From contig CM049307.1 of NCBI GenBank assembly GCA_026874595.1, forward strand, positions 73,446,643 to 73,510,642: a stretch of 64,000 nucleotides of DNA, read 5' to 3'. The translations under genes were made by a program, and so were the position numbers. The DNA comes from Sipunculus nudus (lineage: Eukaryota; Annelida; Sipuncula; Golfingiida; Sipunculidae). Under the pieces are notes generated by a model that was not told where the DNA came from, searched no databases, and saw only the letters and a program-made list of their open reading frames with translations. Positions 23,660 through 36,754 of the stretch are shown here, one piece after another; the first letter of the stretch is position 1; the number at the start of each line of letters is the position of its first letter.

Positions 23660-24084
23660 GGCAAAGCAACCGAGGACGCACTATCTAATGTGGTGGAATG
23701 TCTGCTACTGGAGTCTTCAGATGGTGACACCGCTGACGTAACAATGGTTCAGCCAGTCACGCATGTACTCCAAATTGAGCCAGAAACCGATGTGCTCACC
23801 GTACGGTTTTTGAGACCGCATGAATTATTATGCGGCCGGCGTGCGAGAACGGCAAGTTGTCTTCCTCAGTACCACGACATTCGAACGGTAAAGTTAGCTA
23901 ACCTACGGAAGACGCAATGACCCCTTATGACCACCGCAGGTACACCGTACGATTTTTGGGTCTCTCGGTGGCCAAGTAGACGTAAAACAAACCCCGTACG
24001 TGGCTGCCTGACGCGCGGTCGCCGCATCAACTTTTAAAGCGCTTGCACTAATTTGTCAGTAACGGTCGTGGCGGAGTCCCTGCG

Positions 24085-25400
24085 GCTTTGTAACAAGTGG
24101 CCCATGGGCCATGACGCTCAGCTAATTTTGACTGGGTGCTCATTTTTTTATTAATGTTATATATTGTCTGTGAGAATAGCCTATATATGCCTAAAGTTAC
24201 AGTGAAAAATGGACAGAAAATAAAAATTTCAGGATTCATAGGAGAGCTGTCCAGGACCCCCCTGGATTTCATTATAGAGGATTCCAAGGAAAATGGATAC
24301 AATTTGTACCCTGTATGTCTAGGTGCTAAAATCATGTTTCTGGTCGATAGCTGGCAGAATATAGGTCACCATGATCCAATTTGAGGTTTTCAAGGAGAAT
24401 TGCCAAGAATTTCCCAGAATGTCATGTTAGAAGAGTCTATGGCTAATGGATACAATTTGTGCCTTGTCTGTCTGGGTGCTCAAAACCTTTTTTCAGCCCA
24501 TAGGTCACACAATATAGGTCACCATGGCCTAATTTCAGGTTTCCAATGAAACTTGACTAGGACCTCCCTGAATTTTATGTTAAAAGATTCTAGGCCTAAT
24601 GGATACAATTATGCCCTGTCTGACTGTCTGGGTGCTTATATGACATCTTTTCTGATAGGTTGCAAAATATAGGTGATGGTGACCCTATTTCAGTTTTCCA
24701 GGGGCATTGGCCAAGGACGTCTCAGAATGTTAAATTAGAAGATTCTAAGCCTAACAGATACAATGTGTGCCCTGACTGACTTTGTGGGTGCTCAAAATCC
24801 TGTTTCCGGCCTGTAGGTCACAAAATGTAGGTCATTCAGGGTGTTCATACGACATCTTTTTCCTATAGGTCGCAGAATATAGGTCACCATGATCTAGTTT
24901 CAGGTTTCCAAGGAGATTTGCCCGGAAACTCCCAGGATAATGAGTTAGAAGATCTAGCCCTCAAATATACAATTTGTCCCCATCTGACGTTTAGGGTGGC
25001 CGAAAATGTCACGTTGGAGGTTTCTAGGCCTTATCGATTCAAATTGTGCCCCGTCTGACTGTCTGGATGCTAAAAATCATGTATTCGGCCCGTAGGTCAT
25101 AAAATATAGGTCACCATGACCTAATTTCAGGTTTTCAAGGAAATTTGCCTAGGACCTCCTAGGATGTTGCATAAGAAGATTCCAGGCTTAACAGATACGA
25201 TTTGTGCCCATCTGACATTCAGGGTGCTCAAAATCAGGTTTTTGTCTTGTAGGTCACAAAACATAGGTCACCATGACCTAATTTCGGGTTTCCAAGGAGA
25301 TTTGCCTAGGGCCTCCCTAAATGTCACGTTTGACGATTCTAGGCCTTATAGATTCAATTTAACAACCGTACGGAGACCGTATACCGGTTGTGACCTGTAG
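24085..25400 (-). mobile_element. Family B element, reverse orientation, 5' truncated
   Basis: The inverted 3' end is at 24085-24125 (AACAAGTGGCCCATGGGCCATGACGCTCAGCT read on +). The core has about seven diverged units of about 155 bases with ATAGGTCACCATGACCTAATTTCAGG (near 24361, 24516, 24670, 24880, 25110, 25265). No 5' end is seen at the right border. Confidence 0.6.
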
Positions 25401-25435
25401 GCTTAAGTTGCAGAATTGGAACCAAGGGGTCCGGA

Positions 25436-25512
25436 CACCCCCCCCCCCCCCTACTTTCTCAGCCGCCGCAACCTTTTCAGACCAATATGAGGACCCCCCC
25501 CCCCCCTCCCCC
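25436..25512. repeat. Two C-runs
   Basis: C-runs near 25438-25451 and 25494-25513. Confidence 0.9.
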
Positions 25513-25750
25513 GGTCTATCTGTCATTAATGTCAAGGATAAACCTCCTGCCCACATTAATTCACACAACACGCTTTACGCCGCAAACCTGAGGAGTGTAA
25601 TTACAAAAATTAATTAAAATGAGCAAACATACAGTATGCATCGTATAATCAACAGAAGGTATTTGTCCGTGAAACATATTTTGTTTATAAGATTGGGTGC
25701 AATGTCAGGCCAAACATGCTTAAGTCCGTCACCAACAGCAGGGGTTATTC

Positions 25751-26059
25751 ATGTGCACCAAAGTCCTTAATCCTGCACTGGAGGTTTCTGTGTCAGGTGG
25801 TGTTTGTGTATGCAGGTATTCCGTTCATTGCCGAAGGCAGTTCGTTTGTTCTCGGTGCATGGTAGCCTCCACGCAATTTAAAACATACGAAAAATCACTC
25901 AAAATGATGTGTACATTAAAAATTATTTATCCGCATATCAACGAGGTCACTGCGGGAACCATATTCTTTAAAATGAGGTATGACACAGTATCACACGCAA
26001 AGCGGTTTTCGAGAACTTTGAGAACAAAAGTGGACCCGATTCCTTTTATAAGTATTTGA
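25751..26059 (+). repeat. Interspersed repeat Y, copy 1
   Basis: Present inverted at 50767-51075: GCCGAAGGCAGTTCG, CGGTGCATGGTAG, AAAATCACTCAAAATGATGT and ATTCCTTTTATAAGTATT are shared. The copy here abuts the 3' end of a LINE remnant. Confidence 0.65.
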
Positions 26060-26181
26060 TATATACAGGCCTAAGGCCCATAGGTCCACTATAATATGTT
26101 ATATAATACATTAATCCATAGTCACGTGACTCCATATTCAAACAAAGATTATAATGCAATTTAAGCCAAAGAACATGAAGA

Positions 26182-26230
<49 letters not shown>

Positions 26231-27700
26231 TGAAGATCAAGAACGTTTAAACGAAAGTGTATAAATGAATAAGGATAATTTTGGTATCATTCATACTTGT
26301 AATTTTGGTAATATATATATATCCAAACATTACTGCATATACAAACATATTTCTTATCCAAAATGAAATTACACACTCAAAAGAAAAAGTGAGAATCAAC
26401 CACAAATACTCTAAAGTGATATTTATAAAATTCTATGAGCAATGCTGAAGACTTGAAAGTTACAAATTAATGTTACATATTAAATCTTCTTTGAGAGATC
26501 TGAGATGGTAATGAGATTTAAACATAGTTCTAAGACAAGCTCTGAAACAAGCAATAATCATTATTCATTCTTAACTAATCAAGACAATGATTAAACGGTC
26601 CTGTTATTTACACAAAATATCAATCAACACTGTTTATAATAGTGATGACAATGCGACATAATTAGCTGTTTATGATAATTAATCAAACAATTTTACCAAG
26701 CGAAATACAGTTTTTTTTATCGAAAGCGTGATATATGAAGGCATCAATACTATTTATTGTGAATGGATTTTTCTTGACATCAATGAGTGGAAAGATTAAT
26801 TCTTTTCTCTAAACATATGTTTATCCTTAGGTTATCATACAAAGGACACAATAATAAAATTCATCTTTTATAAACATACGGTACTCCATTTATATACATA
26901 CAGTACCTACCAAGTCTTTTCCCCAATTTATTCTCCTGTGATGACCATTTCAAGTACATGAGAAGATTTCCTGTGTCTTGCCAAACTAATTCTATATCTC
27001 TTAATTGGAATCAATGTTAAATACAGTTCTATCTGGAATGCATTTTGCAATACTACACAAGTTTTTAATCTTCCATTGTTTTCAACAGTTGGCTGACCAT
27101 TCTTGCACTTCATTATAACATATAATTTAAAGCTTTCGACTGGTGTAAGTTTTCGATGACAGTGTTATTGTATTGAACTCCAGAAATCTTGATTTTGCTT
27201 TTATTTACTCAGCAAAAGCAGTGTCGCCATATTATTTTCTGTCCTCATATACATACATTTATTAATCAATTATTTTGGCTGTTTATGTTGTATTTTATTT
27301 GTTTAACCAATATTCTCTCAAATGTTTGGTTCGCTATACATCGAATTAAATTTTTAAAGACTTCATCACTATGTTCAATACTATACAATATATTGGTTTC
27401 AAGATCATATTAAGTTGGTTCACCCTGTAAAGCTGCATAGTATATATCTTCTTTTTCTTCCTATACTGAATCCAATCTATTCTATCGTCAGTTAAATTCT
27501 TCTGATTTACATTAAATTTAATCTCAAAATTATTTGTTACGGAAAAATGGTCCAATATGTCTTCATTTAACACTTCAAATGATTTAATTTTATCAGAAAT
27601 GTCACAACTTGGTGTTATATGATCTATCACACTGGATCGAGACCACAGTTTTAGTTATACCTTCATTATACTAAAACTATACTTTGCTTTTGACCATACA
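26060..27700 (-). mobile_element. Non-LTR retrotransposon remnant, copy 1
   Basis: Minus strand. Near 27113-26928 it encodes VENNGRLKTCVVLQ, then IPIKRYRISLARHRKSSHVL, the post-reverse-transcriptase region common in metazoan LINEs. The 3' UTR runs left to 26060 and is collinear with 37075-37400. Near 27630-27346 a second frame (LNEDILDHFSVTNNFEIKF) could be endonuclease-proximal. Broken by stops and probably internally deleted. (AAT)n at 26181-26229 lies in the 3' UTR. Confidence 0.6.
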
Positions 27701-27969
27701 GTTTGCATGCCACGGTACATGTACTGATTGTTCAAATTTTTAAGCATAGATACTCTCGCATGTTGCCACTTAAAGTCCTCCCAAAAGACAGTTTTGTAAA
27801 ATAAATGCATAATATATTCATAGAAAGTCATGATCCTATTTATTTTGGCTTGTAAATATCACGTACGAATGTATCGCGTGTCTATTTATGAGTTCCATAA
27901 TATTATTAGTAGTGCCACACTAAAGAATAATTATTCCATGCAATCACCGCTCCAATGTTTTTCATGGAT

Positions 27970-28005
27970 CATTTATTAGTCTTTTTCGGGGGGGGGGGGG
28001 GTATA
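27970..28005. repeat. G-run
   Basis: G-run at about 27988-28000. The stretch 27700-28960 has no other recognised feature; a 121-codon minus frame at 28304-28669 has no recognisable motif. Confidence 0.8.
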
Positions 28006-28969
28006 TGAGTACTACGAACATATTGCATGGTGCTCTGGCCTGATCTTTTCAAAGAAATCATTATGTGATTCTTCATGAGGAAATAAAATAAATAACATAT
28101 GTTGCTAGACTTGTTTCATTTCAACAGGAAGTCCGTGACATCATACCTTTACAAGCAAATCACAAAATAGCATTACATATATAAATCATAACGAAGAAGG
28201 CACCAGGCCAGGTTTCCAGGTTCTACAATGATTCACGCGGTCTGCCCCGGACGTCACTGATTTAGGCGGGACTCTTATGACGAATTTAGTAAAAAGCCAA
28301 AATTTATATATATACACATTCGCCTGTCAAAATAGATTGTTTGAAACATTTAAATATGTTTTCACGTTTGTTGGTTATATATGGTGTTTCTAGAGATATG
28401 GCGAATTCCCATATCCTTGTATTATAGTCCTCTCCCTCTGCCGATACAGACCTTACGCATATTCTGACCCAAATTTCGGTTATTTCATGACAGAATATTA
28501 TAAACGAGGCAATTGAACCAATATAGAGGCATGTATGCCAAGGCTTCACGCTTATAGAAATCCCTAGGGGGAGAAAAGAAGGCCTGATGGTGACAGGGCG
28601 TGGGAATCTCCCATAAAAATGTTTTAAAATTTGTAAAATATATAGTATAAATTCAGAATTCTGTGACACTTTCCTTCTGTGGCATACCTAAGGGGGGGGG
28701 GCGTCATTTCACTGATAGTATACAATTTTACAGGTACAAATTTGAACGTTTTAAAAAGATTTGTGGGAAAATTGAATGTGGTCTCTCTTACACATTGTGC
28801 GGAAAATGTTATGACGAATATGCTCTTTCCTTCCTATGTTTAAGGAATTCTACCCTTGAATTAAACAAAATACCATGATATTTAAAAAAGCATGAAACAA
28901 CGTAAAATGCCCTTTTCCGTGATTCCAAATATTCTTACAACAGCCTTGTTAAAATGCGAACGTTTCATT

Positions 28970-29640
28970 TTTTATTATTTATTTATTTATTAAATCATAT
29001 TTATACAGGGTAGCCCGTTCAGACAAGATTGTCTGCCCTGCCACAGGGCCCTGTTAGGCTATACAGTTTATACAATGTATAAAACATGTAAAATGCAATC
29101 AGAATTAATAAAAGTGACTAAAGATAAAATTATGCAGCAAAATGGGATATTAAACATGAAAATATATAACTATGACATTTAACGTAATATACAGCAAGAT
29201 GTGATATTAAACATGAATTTAAAACTATGAGTCGAATTGTTTTCAAGAAAGCAGATTAATATTGAGTTATGTCATGTTGATTTAAGTGTTATACCATTTG
29301 AGCATGTAGAACCTTTCAAATATGCATGCTAAATGAGGAAGAACAGAAATAGGCCGATAATTAATAATATATTAATTGGATCCTTTACCTTTGTATATGG
29401 GAGTGATTCTTGCGGATTTCCATTCAGTGGGGAAGGTACTTTCACTAATACACCTATTAAATAAGGTGGCTCAGCTGATGCATAATATATATATGAGGCT
29501 ATTCTCACCAGTTTGGAATCTATTGGCATCGATTTTAATTTCGAGAGATAGGCTTGTTAGAAACTGCTGTACTAGAGAGGAAGTTATGGGATTAAATTCA
29601 AAGTCACTGGACGATGTTTGGATGTCAAAGCTTTAAGGCG
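28970..29640 (-). mobile_element. LINE fragment with reverse-transcriptase motif
   Basis: On the minus strand the piece near 29500-29330 encodes, with one frame break, WKSARITPIYKGKGS then NYRPISVLPH, the region before reverse-transcriptase motif 1. The 3' tail (29060-28970) has a small stem (GACAATCTTGTC) and ends in (AAATAAAT)n. The middle and the catalytic part are missing. Confidence 0.65.
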
Positions 29641-29757
29641 ACGAAGGAAATTTGTCAGACAGTTGAAGGCCAACATCAGTAAAGTGTTTATGTGCCAGAA
29701 ATCATTGCTATTCTGAGTTTTTTTTAAGATGCTGTTCACAACATTCCATATCTTTTT

Positions 29758-32006
29758 AGCTCAGCTGACTTTCAGTCATACTGGGCTATAGCGATGGGTC
29801 TTTGTCCGTCGTCCTTCCGTCTGTCCGTCCGGCCTTCCGACCGTCCGGCCGGCCTTCCGTCCGTTAGCAGGGCACAAATCGTAACCGCTGGACCTGGAAT
29901 CTTCTTACTTTACATCAAGAGAGGTCCATTAAAAATCTCCTTAGAAACCTGGAATTAGGTCTCTGTTACCAATATCCTTTGAGCTATGGGGCCCCAAAGT
30001 ACCCCCCAGAATAGTGAAAAATTTCATACAAAAACTTCAATATCTTATTAACTACATCACTGATGGTCATGATTTTTGGCATACATATTGATCATGAGAT
30101 GTTCCATCAGTTCCTGCAGACTGGTGGCACCACCTGTATTTTTCAATTTTTTACGATTTTTTTTCTCTATTTTTGAGACCTTTAAAAATGTGGACATCTG
30201 TTAACAGGGCACAAATCGTAGACGCTGGACCTAGAAGCTTCATTCTTGACATTCTGAGAGACCTATGAAAAGTCTTCATGGAAACCAGAAATTAGGTCTC
30301 TGTGACCCATATCCTTCGAGCTATGGGGCCCCAAAGTACCCCCCAGAATAGTGAAAAATTTCACAAAAAAACTTCAATATCTCATTAACTACATCACTGA
30401 TGGTCATGATTTTTGGCATACGTATTAGTCATGAGATGTTTCATCAGTTTCTGCAGACTGGTGGCGCCACCTGTATTTTTCAATTTTTACGAATTGTATT
30501 CTCTATTTTTGATACCTTTAAGGATGTAGTTATCTGTCAACAGGGTTCAAATTGTAATGACTTGAACTAGACTCTTCATTCTTGACACACAGGGAGATCC
30601 ATGTAAAGTCTCCGGGGAAACATGAAATTAGGTCTCTGTTACCCATATCCTTTGAGCTATGGCACTCCAAAGTACAGCTCAGATTAATGGAAAATTTGAT
30701 ACAAAAGCTGAAGTATCTGAACAACGAATGCAGAGATCACCATAATTGTTTGCATGGATATTGATCATGGAGTGTGTCATCAGTTTCTGCAGCCTGGGTA
30801 CGCCACCTCTATTTTTTTTTAAGAATAGTTTTCTCTATTTTTGAGACCTTTAAAAATGTGGACATCTGTTAACGGGACACAAATCGTAAAGACTGGACCT
30901 AGAATCTTCATTCTTGAAATTCTGAGAGACCTATGAAAAGTCTCCATTGAAACCAGAAATTAGGTCTCTGTTACCCATATCCATTGAGCTATGGGGCCCC
31001 AAAGTACCCACCAGAATAGTCAAAAATTTCACAAAAAAACTTCAATATCTCATTAACTACATCACTGATGGTCATGATTTTTGGCATACATATTGATCAT
31101 GAGATGTTTCATCAGTTTCTGCAGACTGGTGGCGCCACCTATATTTCATTCAATTTTTCTAATTTTTTTCTCTATTTTTGAGACCTTTAAGGATGTAGTT
31201 ATTTGTCAACAGGGTTCAAATTGTAACAACTGGAACTAGAATCTTCATTCTTGACACACAGGGAGACCCATTAAAAGTCTCCATGGAAACCTGAAATTAG
31301 GTCTCTGTTACCCATATCCTTTGAGCTATGGCACTCAAAATACAGCTCAGAATAATAGAAAAATTTATACAAAAACTCCAGTATCTGAATAACTACAACA
31401 CTGTTGCTCATGATTTTTGGCATACATATTGATCATGACGTGTTCCATCAGTTTCAGCAGACTGGGTGCGCCACCTCTATTTTTTTCAAATTTTTATGAA
31501 TTATTTTCTCTATTTTTTGAGACCTTTAAAGATGTGGTTATCTGTCAACAGGATCCAAATTGTAACAACTGGACCTAGAATCTTCATTCTTGTCATGCAA
31601 GGAGGCCCCTGAAAAGTGTCTGTGGAAACCTGAAATTAGGTCTCTATTACCCATATCCTTCAAGCTATAGGACTCCAAAGTATCCCTCAGAATAATGGAA
31701 AATCTGATACAAAAGCTGAAGTATCTGAACAACTAATCAAGAGACCATCATGCTTCTTTGCATGGATATAGACCATTAAGTGTTTTTATTAGTTTCTGCA
31801 GACTTGTGGAGCCACCTGTATTTTTTTAAAGTTTACGCATTTTTTTCTCTATTCTTGAGATATATTAATACAGACACAATCTCAGCCTGTAGGTTAATCT
31901 GTTTGATGCTTCAGTTCAATGGTTATATACTACCATTTAGATGATAAAATTTCCTTTTGCAAATCTCTTTCCAGTCAGCTGAGCGTCATGACCCATGGGT
32001 CACTTG
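29758..32006 (+). mobile_element. Family B element, best-preserved copy
   Basis: 5' end AGCTCAGCTGACT (29758-29770) after a T-run, then (GTCC/TTCC)n. Six core units with anchors near 29872, 30203, 30539, 30870, 31208 and 31546 (period about 335). At the 3' end AGTCAGCTGAGC (31973-31984) is the exact inverse of 29759-29770, followed by the palindrome TGACCCATGGGTCA (31989-32002), CTTG and TT. Units 2 and 4 and units 3 and 5 are most alike, so the array grew by a dimer of about 670 bases. It encodes no protein. Confidence 0.75.
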
Positions 32007-32687
32007 TTTTTATTCATACCATCTTGGTCTATCTAAGTCATATAAAATCTACGTTTATGTTGTTTGATTTTAATATTAGCAAAATTTCGAAGTTGTTTAT
32101 AAATAACTAAGTCAGTCTCAATGTTGTTTTTGAGCCATTTTTTATGCATGAAGTCACATTGCCTCATAATTTCTCGTGTTTCCTGTCAATAAAACAAGGT
32201 TTTTGAGATTTTACTCTGACTTGTCTAATTGGAGCATCCTTATTACAAACGTAGAGAAAGGCCTCTTTCCAGAGAGTCCATGCATTATTCACGTTTACAC
32301 TATCCTGAACATAATGAGTACTGGAATTTCTGTTGAGTCTTTTGATTTACCACTGGTAAATTAGAATTTGATGTTAATATGACCTGATCTTTTTTTGTCA
32401 TAAAAATCTTTCACCTAGACCTATGTAGAAGTTATTTTATCTTTAAGATGGCAGATGTAATTGCTTTTCAGATATAAATTTATTATAAATGTCCCGAGGG
32501 GAGGGGTGAATGAATCCCTCATGGCCGCTTTGTCACACATCAGGATACGAAGTCAGTATCAGTGTTACCTTTTAGCGTTCACAACTGAAGTACAGATATA
32601 TTTGCCTGTACTATTATCAATTGTTTAACTATATGATCCACTACCAACAGACAATGTATGTTGTGTCAAATCCTTTCTAGTAAATCA

Positions 32688-32691
<4 letters not shown>
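32007..32691. other. No feature recognised
   Basis: AT-rich; no exon or repeat boundary that I can support. Confidence 0.5.

Positions 32692-32743
<52 letters not shown>
32692..32743. repeat. (TA)n microsatellite
   Basis: About 26 TA units. Confidence 0.98.
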
Positions 32744-32745
<2 letters not shown>

Positions 32746-32859
32746 GTAATATAATATTGCATGCACATATACTGCTAAAACCCATCAACCGCTAAACCAG
32801 AATTAGCGCCCCCCTGTTATATTTCTTTCCTAATTAAGAAAAAAATTGACTGCATATGC

Positions 32860-33425
32860 AGACACACATTTTATCCCCACCTGCGGATAGCTGGGGATAA
32901 TTATCAACCGGTGAGGTGTGGTGAATTTTCTAGCCTGTGAAGGGGACAGCGCCCAAAACTATTATTATCTGGCGGGCGTGAATTCAGTTTGCAGCGGACG
33001 CACAACAATTAACCATAGTATATACACAGGGACACGTCCTCACCTCTTTACAAGAACCCTGTTACGAGTAGGTGGCATGTGTTGATAAGCTTATATAACA
33101 GATCTTTTTTCTGCTGGTGTAACGTGGTCGGCAATAAATATATTCGCTCGTGTGTGGGTGTGTATGTATTTTCGTCCAAAATTAAAGAAAAAAGAGAAAT
33201 TAAATACCTCACGATACACATCCGTTTAATCCAACAGGGGCTGTGTTTTCTTTCATATATTTTATTGCTTTGTCACAATTATTACATATTAGATCAGTAA
33301 GATCAGTTTACATGTAAGACACAAGCCCGTGCAAGTCGTATTGATATCATTATAAAGAAGGTTAATCGGTGCAAGGGTTTTACTTGAAGTCCCTCAGGAA
33401 AAGACGTGGTTATATAAAGGCTCCC
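32860..33425. repeat. Interspersed repeat Z, copy 2
   Basis: Diverged match to 13640-14290 in the same orientation; ends at the target site of the Harbinger-like element. Confidence 0.6.
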
Positions 33426-33428
33426 TTA

Positions 33429-35318
33429 AGCCGGGTGCTCACTACCCGATTTTATCAAGCGACATTGTCGGGCGATTTTCTGGGCAGATTTTCTCAAAAT
33501 CGGCTGCAAATCGGCTTGGTTTAGTTGGCCGATTTTCGGTGTCACATTTACCGACGCGCTTGTTCCCACCTCCCGATTATCGGGGAAGGAGTCTGTCTAA
33601 TTATAACGATCTGATACTGAGCTTCCTACGAGAGAAACTAAAAGGAAATATTTGTTCTCTTTGTGGCTTGTCCAAAGAAAAATATACTGTGGCGGAAGAG
33701 TGACCTGTCAGTTAAACCTTGGCTTGAATCAAGGGATGAACTAGTTGCATGTAAATAATACACTTGTATGCGAACTGAGACAGGAGGGTTGAACCGTCCT
33801 TGATCAATTTAATGGTTTTGTCCGTGTATCTCAGGGGCGGGTCCAGGATTTAAGAAAAGAGGGGTTCAACCCAGGAGCACTAATAACAAAACCTTAAGAA
33901 AGGTCCCCAGGTCCGGAAAATGTCCGAAAGGATTGGTCTTAAACCCTTTAAACGAATGCTGCGGCTGATCTGCAGGATTTGGTAAAACCGAACATCCACC
34001 ATCATGATACTACATTCAGAAGGGCTATTTCACCAGAACGGAACTCTTATTTAGAAAATGACATTCTACTTGTATGTTTGTGTGATTTCTAGGATTTCCT
34101 GTTTCTAGAAATTCAAAGAAGTGATATGTTTTCATCTGTCCTGTATAAACCAGAAACAGTTTATAACCTTTTTCATTTGACTGCTACACACAACAAACGT
34201 TAACAGCAGCAGATATGTTGCGTGATTAGGTTTTAATCTATATTATTAATTCCTGTACCAGGTGATGATCAGTTATATATCTGGCAACTCTCTGTTATCT
34301 GTCAGATAAAATATGTTAAAACGTATTAAAGTACAGCATCGCCACCAATGCCGCCGACTCCGTGAAAAAGATTAAGTGTACCAGAGATCCGTTCACGCTT
34401 TTGCCTATTGGGTTACCTTAAAACATCAGGTATGCTGCGTACACTGGACTGGATGTAATATCACTCAAAAGTTTTCGGCTATTCATTCATATCTTCTCTC
34501 ATTTCCTCTTACTTTGGGCTTATTATTTTATTTATACACTTTCTTCTCTGGCACCTTTGTTTTTGATAACTTTAAGGAGAACCTGTGATAGGACAAAACA
34601 CTGTGACGGGACAAAAAAACTATAATAAGGAAAGAAATTTATAATGATGGTTAGAGATTACAAGCAGATATACAGTTGATAATTACCATCCCTGAGAAGT
34701 AAATATTGAATTGTGTTATTTTTCCAAGGAAACTCTTACATAAGCTTGAGTTAATTGTTCAGAGTAGCTCGTCACGCAATGGGAAGGATTGCTAAACAGC
34801 CAAGCAATAAATACGCGTTTGCGAACATACACCTTGTTCGTTCGGTCTTATATTTACAGAAATGTTCGCACATTGTAATTATATGAATGGATACTCCTTT
34901 ATAAAGATTAGTAAAATTGTAGGTGGTCTTATAGGAATACAAGAAATTTGAATCTTTACCAAAATCTGTCTTTAGGCCTAATTCTTTTTAAAATACAAAA
35001 ATATGTCATTATACAATATATACTTATAATAACTCATAATGACAACGTACAGAACGTGAACTCTGACCTACAAAAATAACCAAAATCGGCCGACTTTGTC
35101 GCAAACATTGGCTCACTACACGATTTCGCTAATCGCCCGACAAAATCGGCCGATTTTCTTTGACAGTGCCAGACTCTTGGCGATGGCGATTTTTCACGCC
35201 GACGCCGACAAAATCGCGTCGCTCGGGGTGTCACACTACACGACAATGTACCCCCGTCGGTACATAGTCGGCCGATCCTATGAATCGGCCGATAAAATCG
35301 GTAAGTGAGCCGCCGGCT
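33429..35318. mobile_element. Harbinger-like non-autonomous element (TTA duplication)
   Basis: Ends AGCCGG-NN-GCTCACT and the inverse AGTGAGC-NN-CCGGCT continue inward to CCGATTTTATC / GATAAAATCGG, giving inverted ends of about 27 bases with few mismatches. Flanked by TTA on both sides (33426-33428 and 35319-35321). Subterminal CGGCCGAT/ATCGGCCG words recur at both ends. The 1890-base body shows no transposase. The superfamily is inferred from the 3-base TTA duplication. Confidence 0.7.
33835..33990. repeat. GGATCCAGG-type repeat fragment
   Basis: AGGGGCGGGTCCAGGATTTAAG, a CCCAGGAG block and AAGGTCCCCAGGTCC match the MITE at 51233-51441. Nested inside the Harbinger-like element. Confidence 0.55.
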
Positions 35319-35930
35319 TTATACAGGAAAGTCAACTGAAAATGCTCGTCATTGGGAACTTCCTCAGGGAAACCCAGGTATGTATATATAGGTCTACATC
35401 ACATGCACTACATTGAATGCAATTCTGATGAATCAGTTTCGTCATCCAATTTGATAATTCCTCATACAAGTCATATACAGTTATCGGATACATTCAACTG
35501 CTTTTTTTTTTGTGGAAATACCCAGCTGCAAAGAAATCACTGGAAACGCTGCTCCAGTTGCAATGTACACCGACTCGTCATCGGCTGACTAATGTAAGAT
35601 TCAGGAATTACCTAAACATCCAGGGGTTTTTAACTTTTTGACTGAGCTCCAACGATAGCTCTACTCTGCCTGTGTCAGGATGAGATGCTGTCACAGGTGA
35701 AATTAGACCTTCAATCCACTATCCAACCATAATACACACGTGGCAAGGTTTGGATGATCTGGTCAGGAATTCAGTCGGAGTAGGCGTGAAACACGTAAGC
35801 TAAACAGACACAGTATGTCAGCGTGTTACGTGTTGTGTGAATATGAAACCCTCTCGTAATGCAAACCACAAAAACAATATGACTTACTATTTATGCAAAT
35901 ACTTTGATTTATTCATTCATATGGTAGATA

Positions 35931-35938
<8 letters not shown>

Positions 35939-35963
<25 letters not shown>

Positions 35964-36210
35964 CCAACAGCAATCAACCTGTCACTGGTACTATATCTTT
36001 CTTATATATAAAGAGATAAATCGATCACTTGAGGTGAGTCAGCCTGAGCTATATAACCACTTTTTATAACCATCTCACTTAAGACAGAGCACTTGTTATT
36101 GTTGTGGACAACAGAACCCTGGCCTGATGTGTGCCTTTTCTGCCTGAGGAAGAACGCTTCTGACATATTACGGTAAGGAGTACACATACAATACACATAG
36201 CCCCACTCCC

Positions 36211-36241
<31 letters not shown>

Positions 36242-36255
36242 ACACGCATATATAT
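35939..36255. repeat. Repeat W copy 2 between microsatellites
   Basis: (AT)n about 35942-35963, repeat W about 36030-36190, a C-run about 36209-36226, (CA)n to about 36245 and a short (TA)n. Confidence 0.6.
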
Positions 36256-36393
36256 ATATAGGGAGAGAGTGGGAAATAGACGTGTTTTACACAAATTAGT
36301 AATGTTAATAATAGCAGCAGCATATAAAAACAGGTTTGGGAGTCTGGGTGGTTTGTCATGTTATTGTATCATATGTGTCTGTGTGTGTTTTCT

Positions 36394-36715
36394 AGCTCAG
36401 CTGACTGTAAGTCAACTGAGGTATAGGAATGGTGCTTTCTCGTCCGTCCGGGCGTCCGTTAGCAAGGCACAAATCGTAACTGCTGGACCTAGAAACTTCG
36501 AGGTGAATATCCAGGGAGGTCAATAAAAAATCTCCTTTGGAACCAGAAATTAGGTCACTGCGACCTATATCCTCCGAGCTATGGGGCTTGAAAGTACCCC
36601 CAGAATAATCAAAAATATATAACAAAACCTCCAATATCTTGATAATTAATGCATGGATTGTCATGAATCTTGCCTTGAATATTGACCATGACTAGTTTTG
36701 TCAGAACGAATATTT
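36394..36715 (+). mobile_element. Family B 5' fragment
   Basis: AGCTCAGCTGACTGTAAGTC, a GTCCGTCC tract, one core unit (GCACAAATCGTAAC to GACCATGACTAGTTTT), then an abrupt end close to repeat X. Confidence 0.7.
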
Positions 36716-36754
36716 TTAAATTTTTTACTATAAAATTTCAACAATACTGCACTA

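Noticed and set aside
23690-23920. 76-codon GC-richer frame as a gene
   Set aside because: No start context, splice sites or recognised motif; nearby CCGTACG(G/A)TTTTT words repeat, suggesting repeat-derived sequence.
28304-28669. 121-codon minus-strand frame as a gene
   Set aside because: Composition looks like chance read-through of AT-rich DNA; no motif, splice or promoter evidence.
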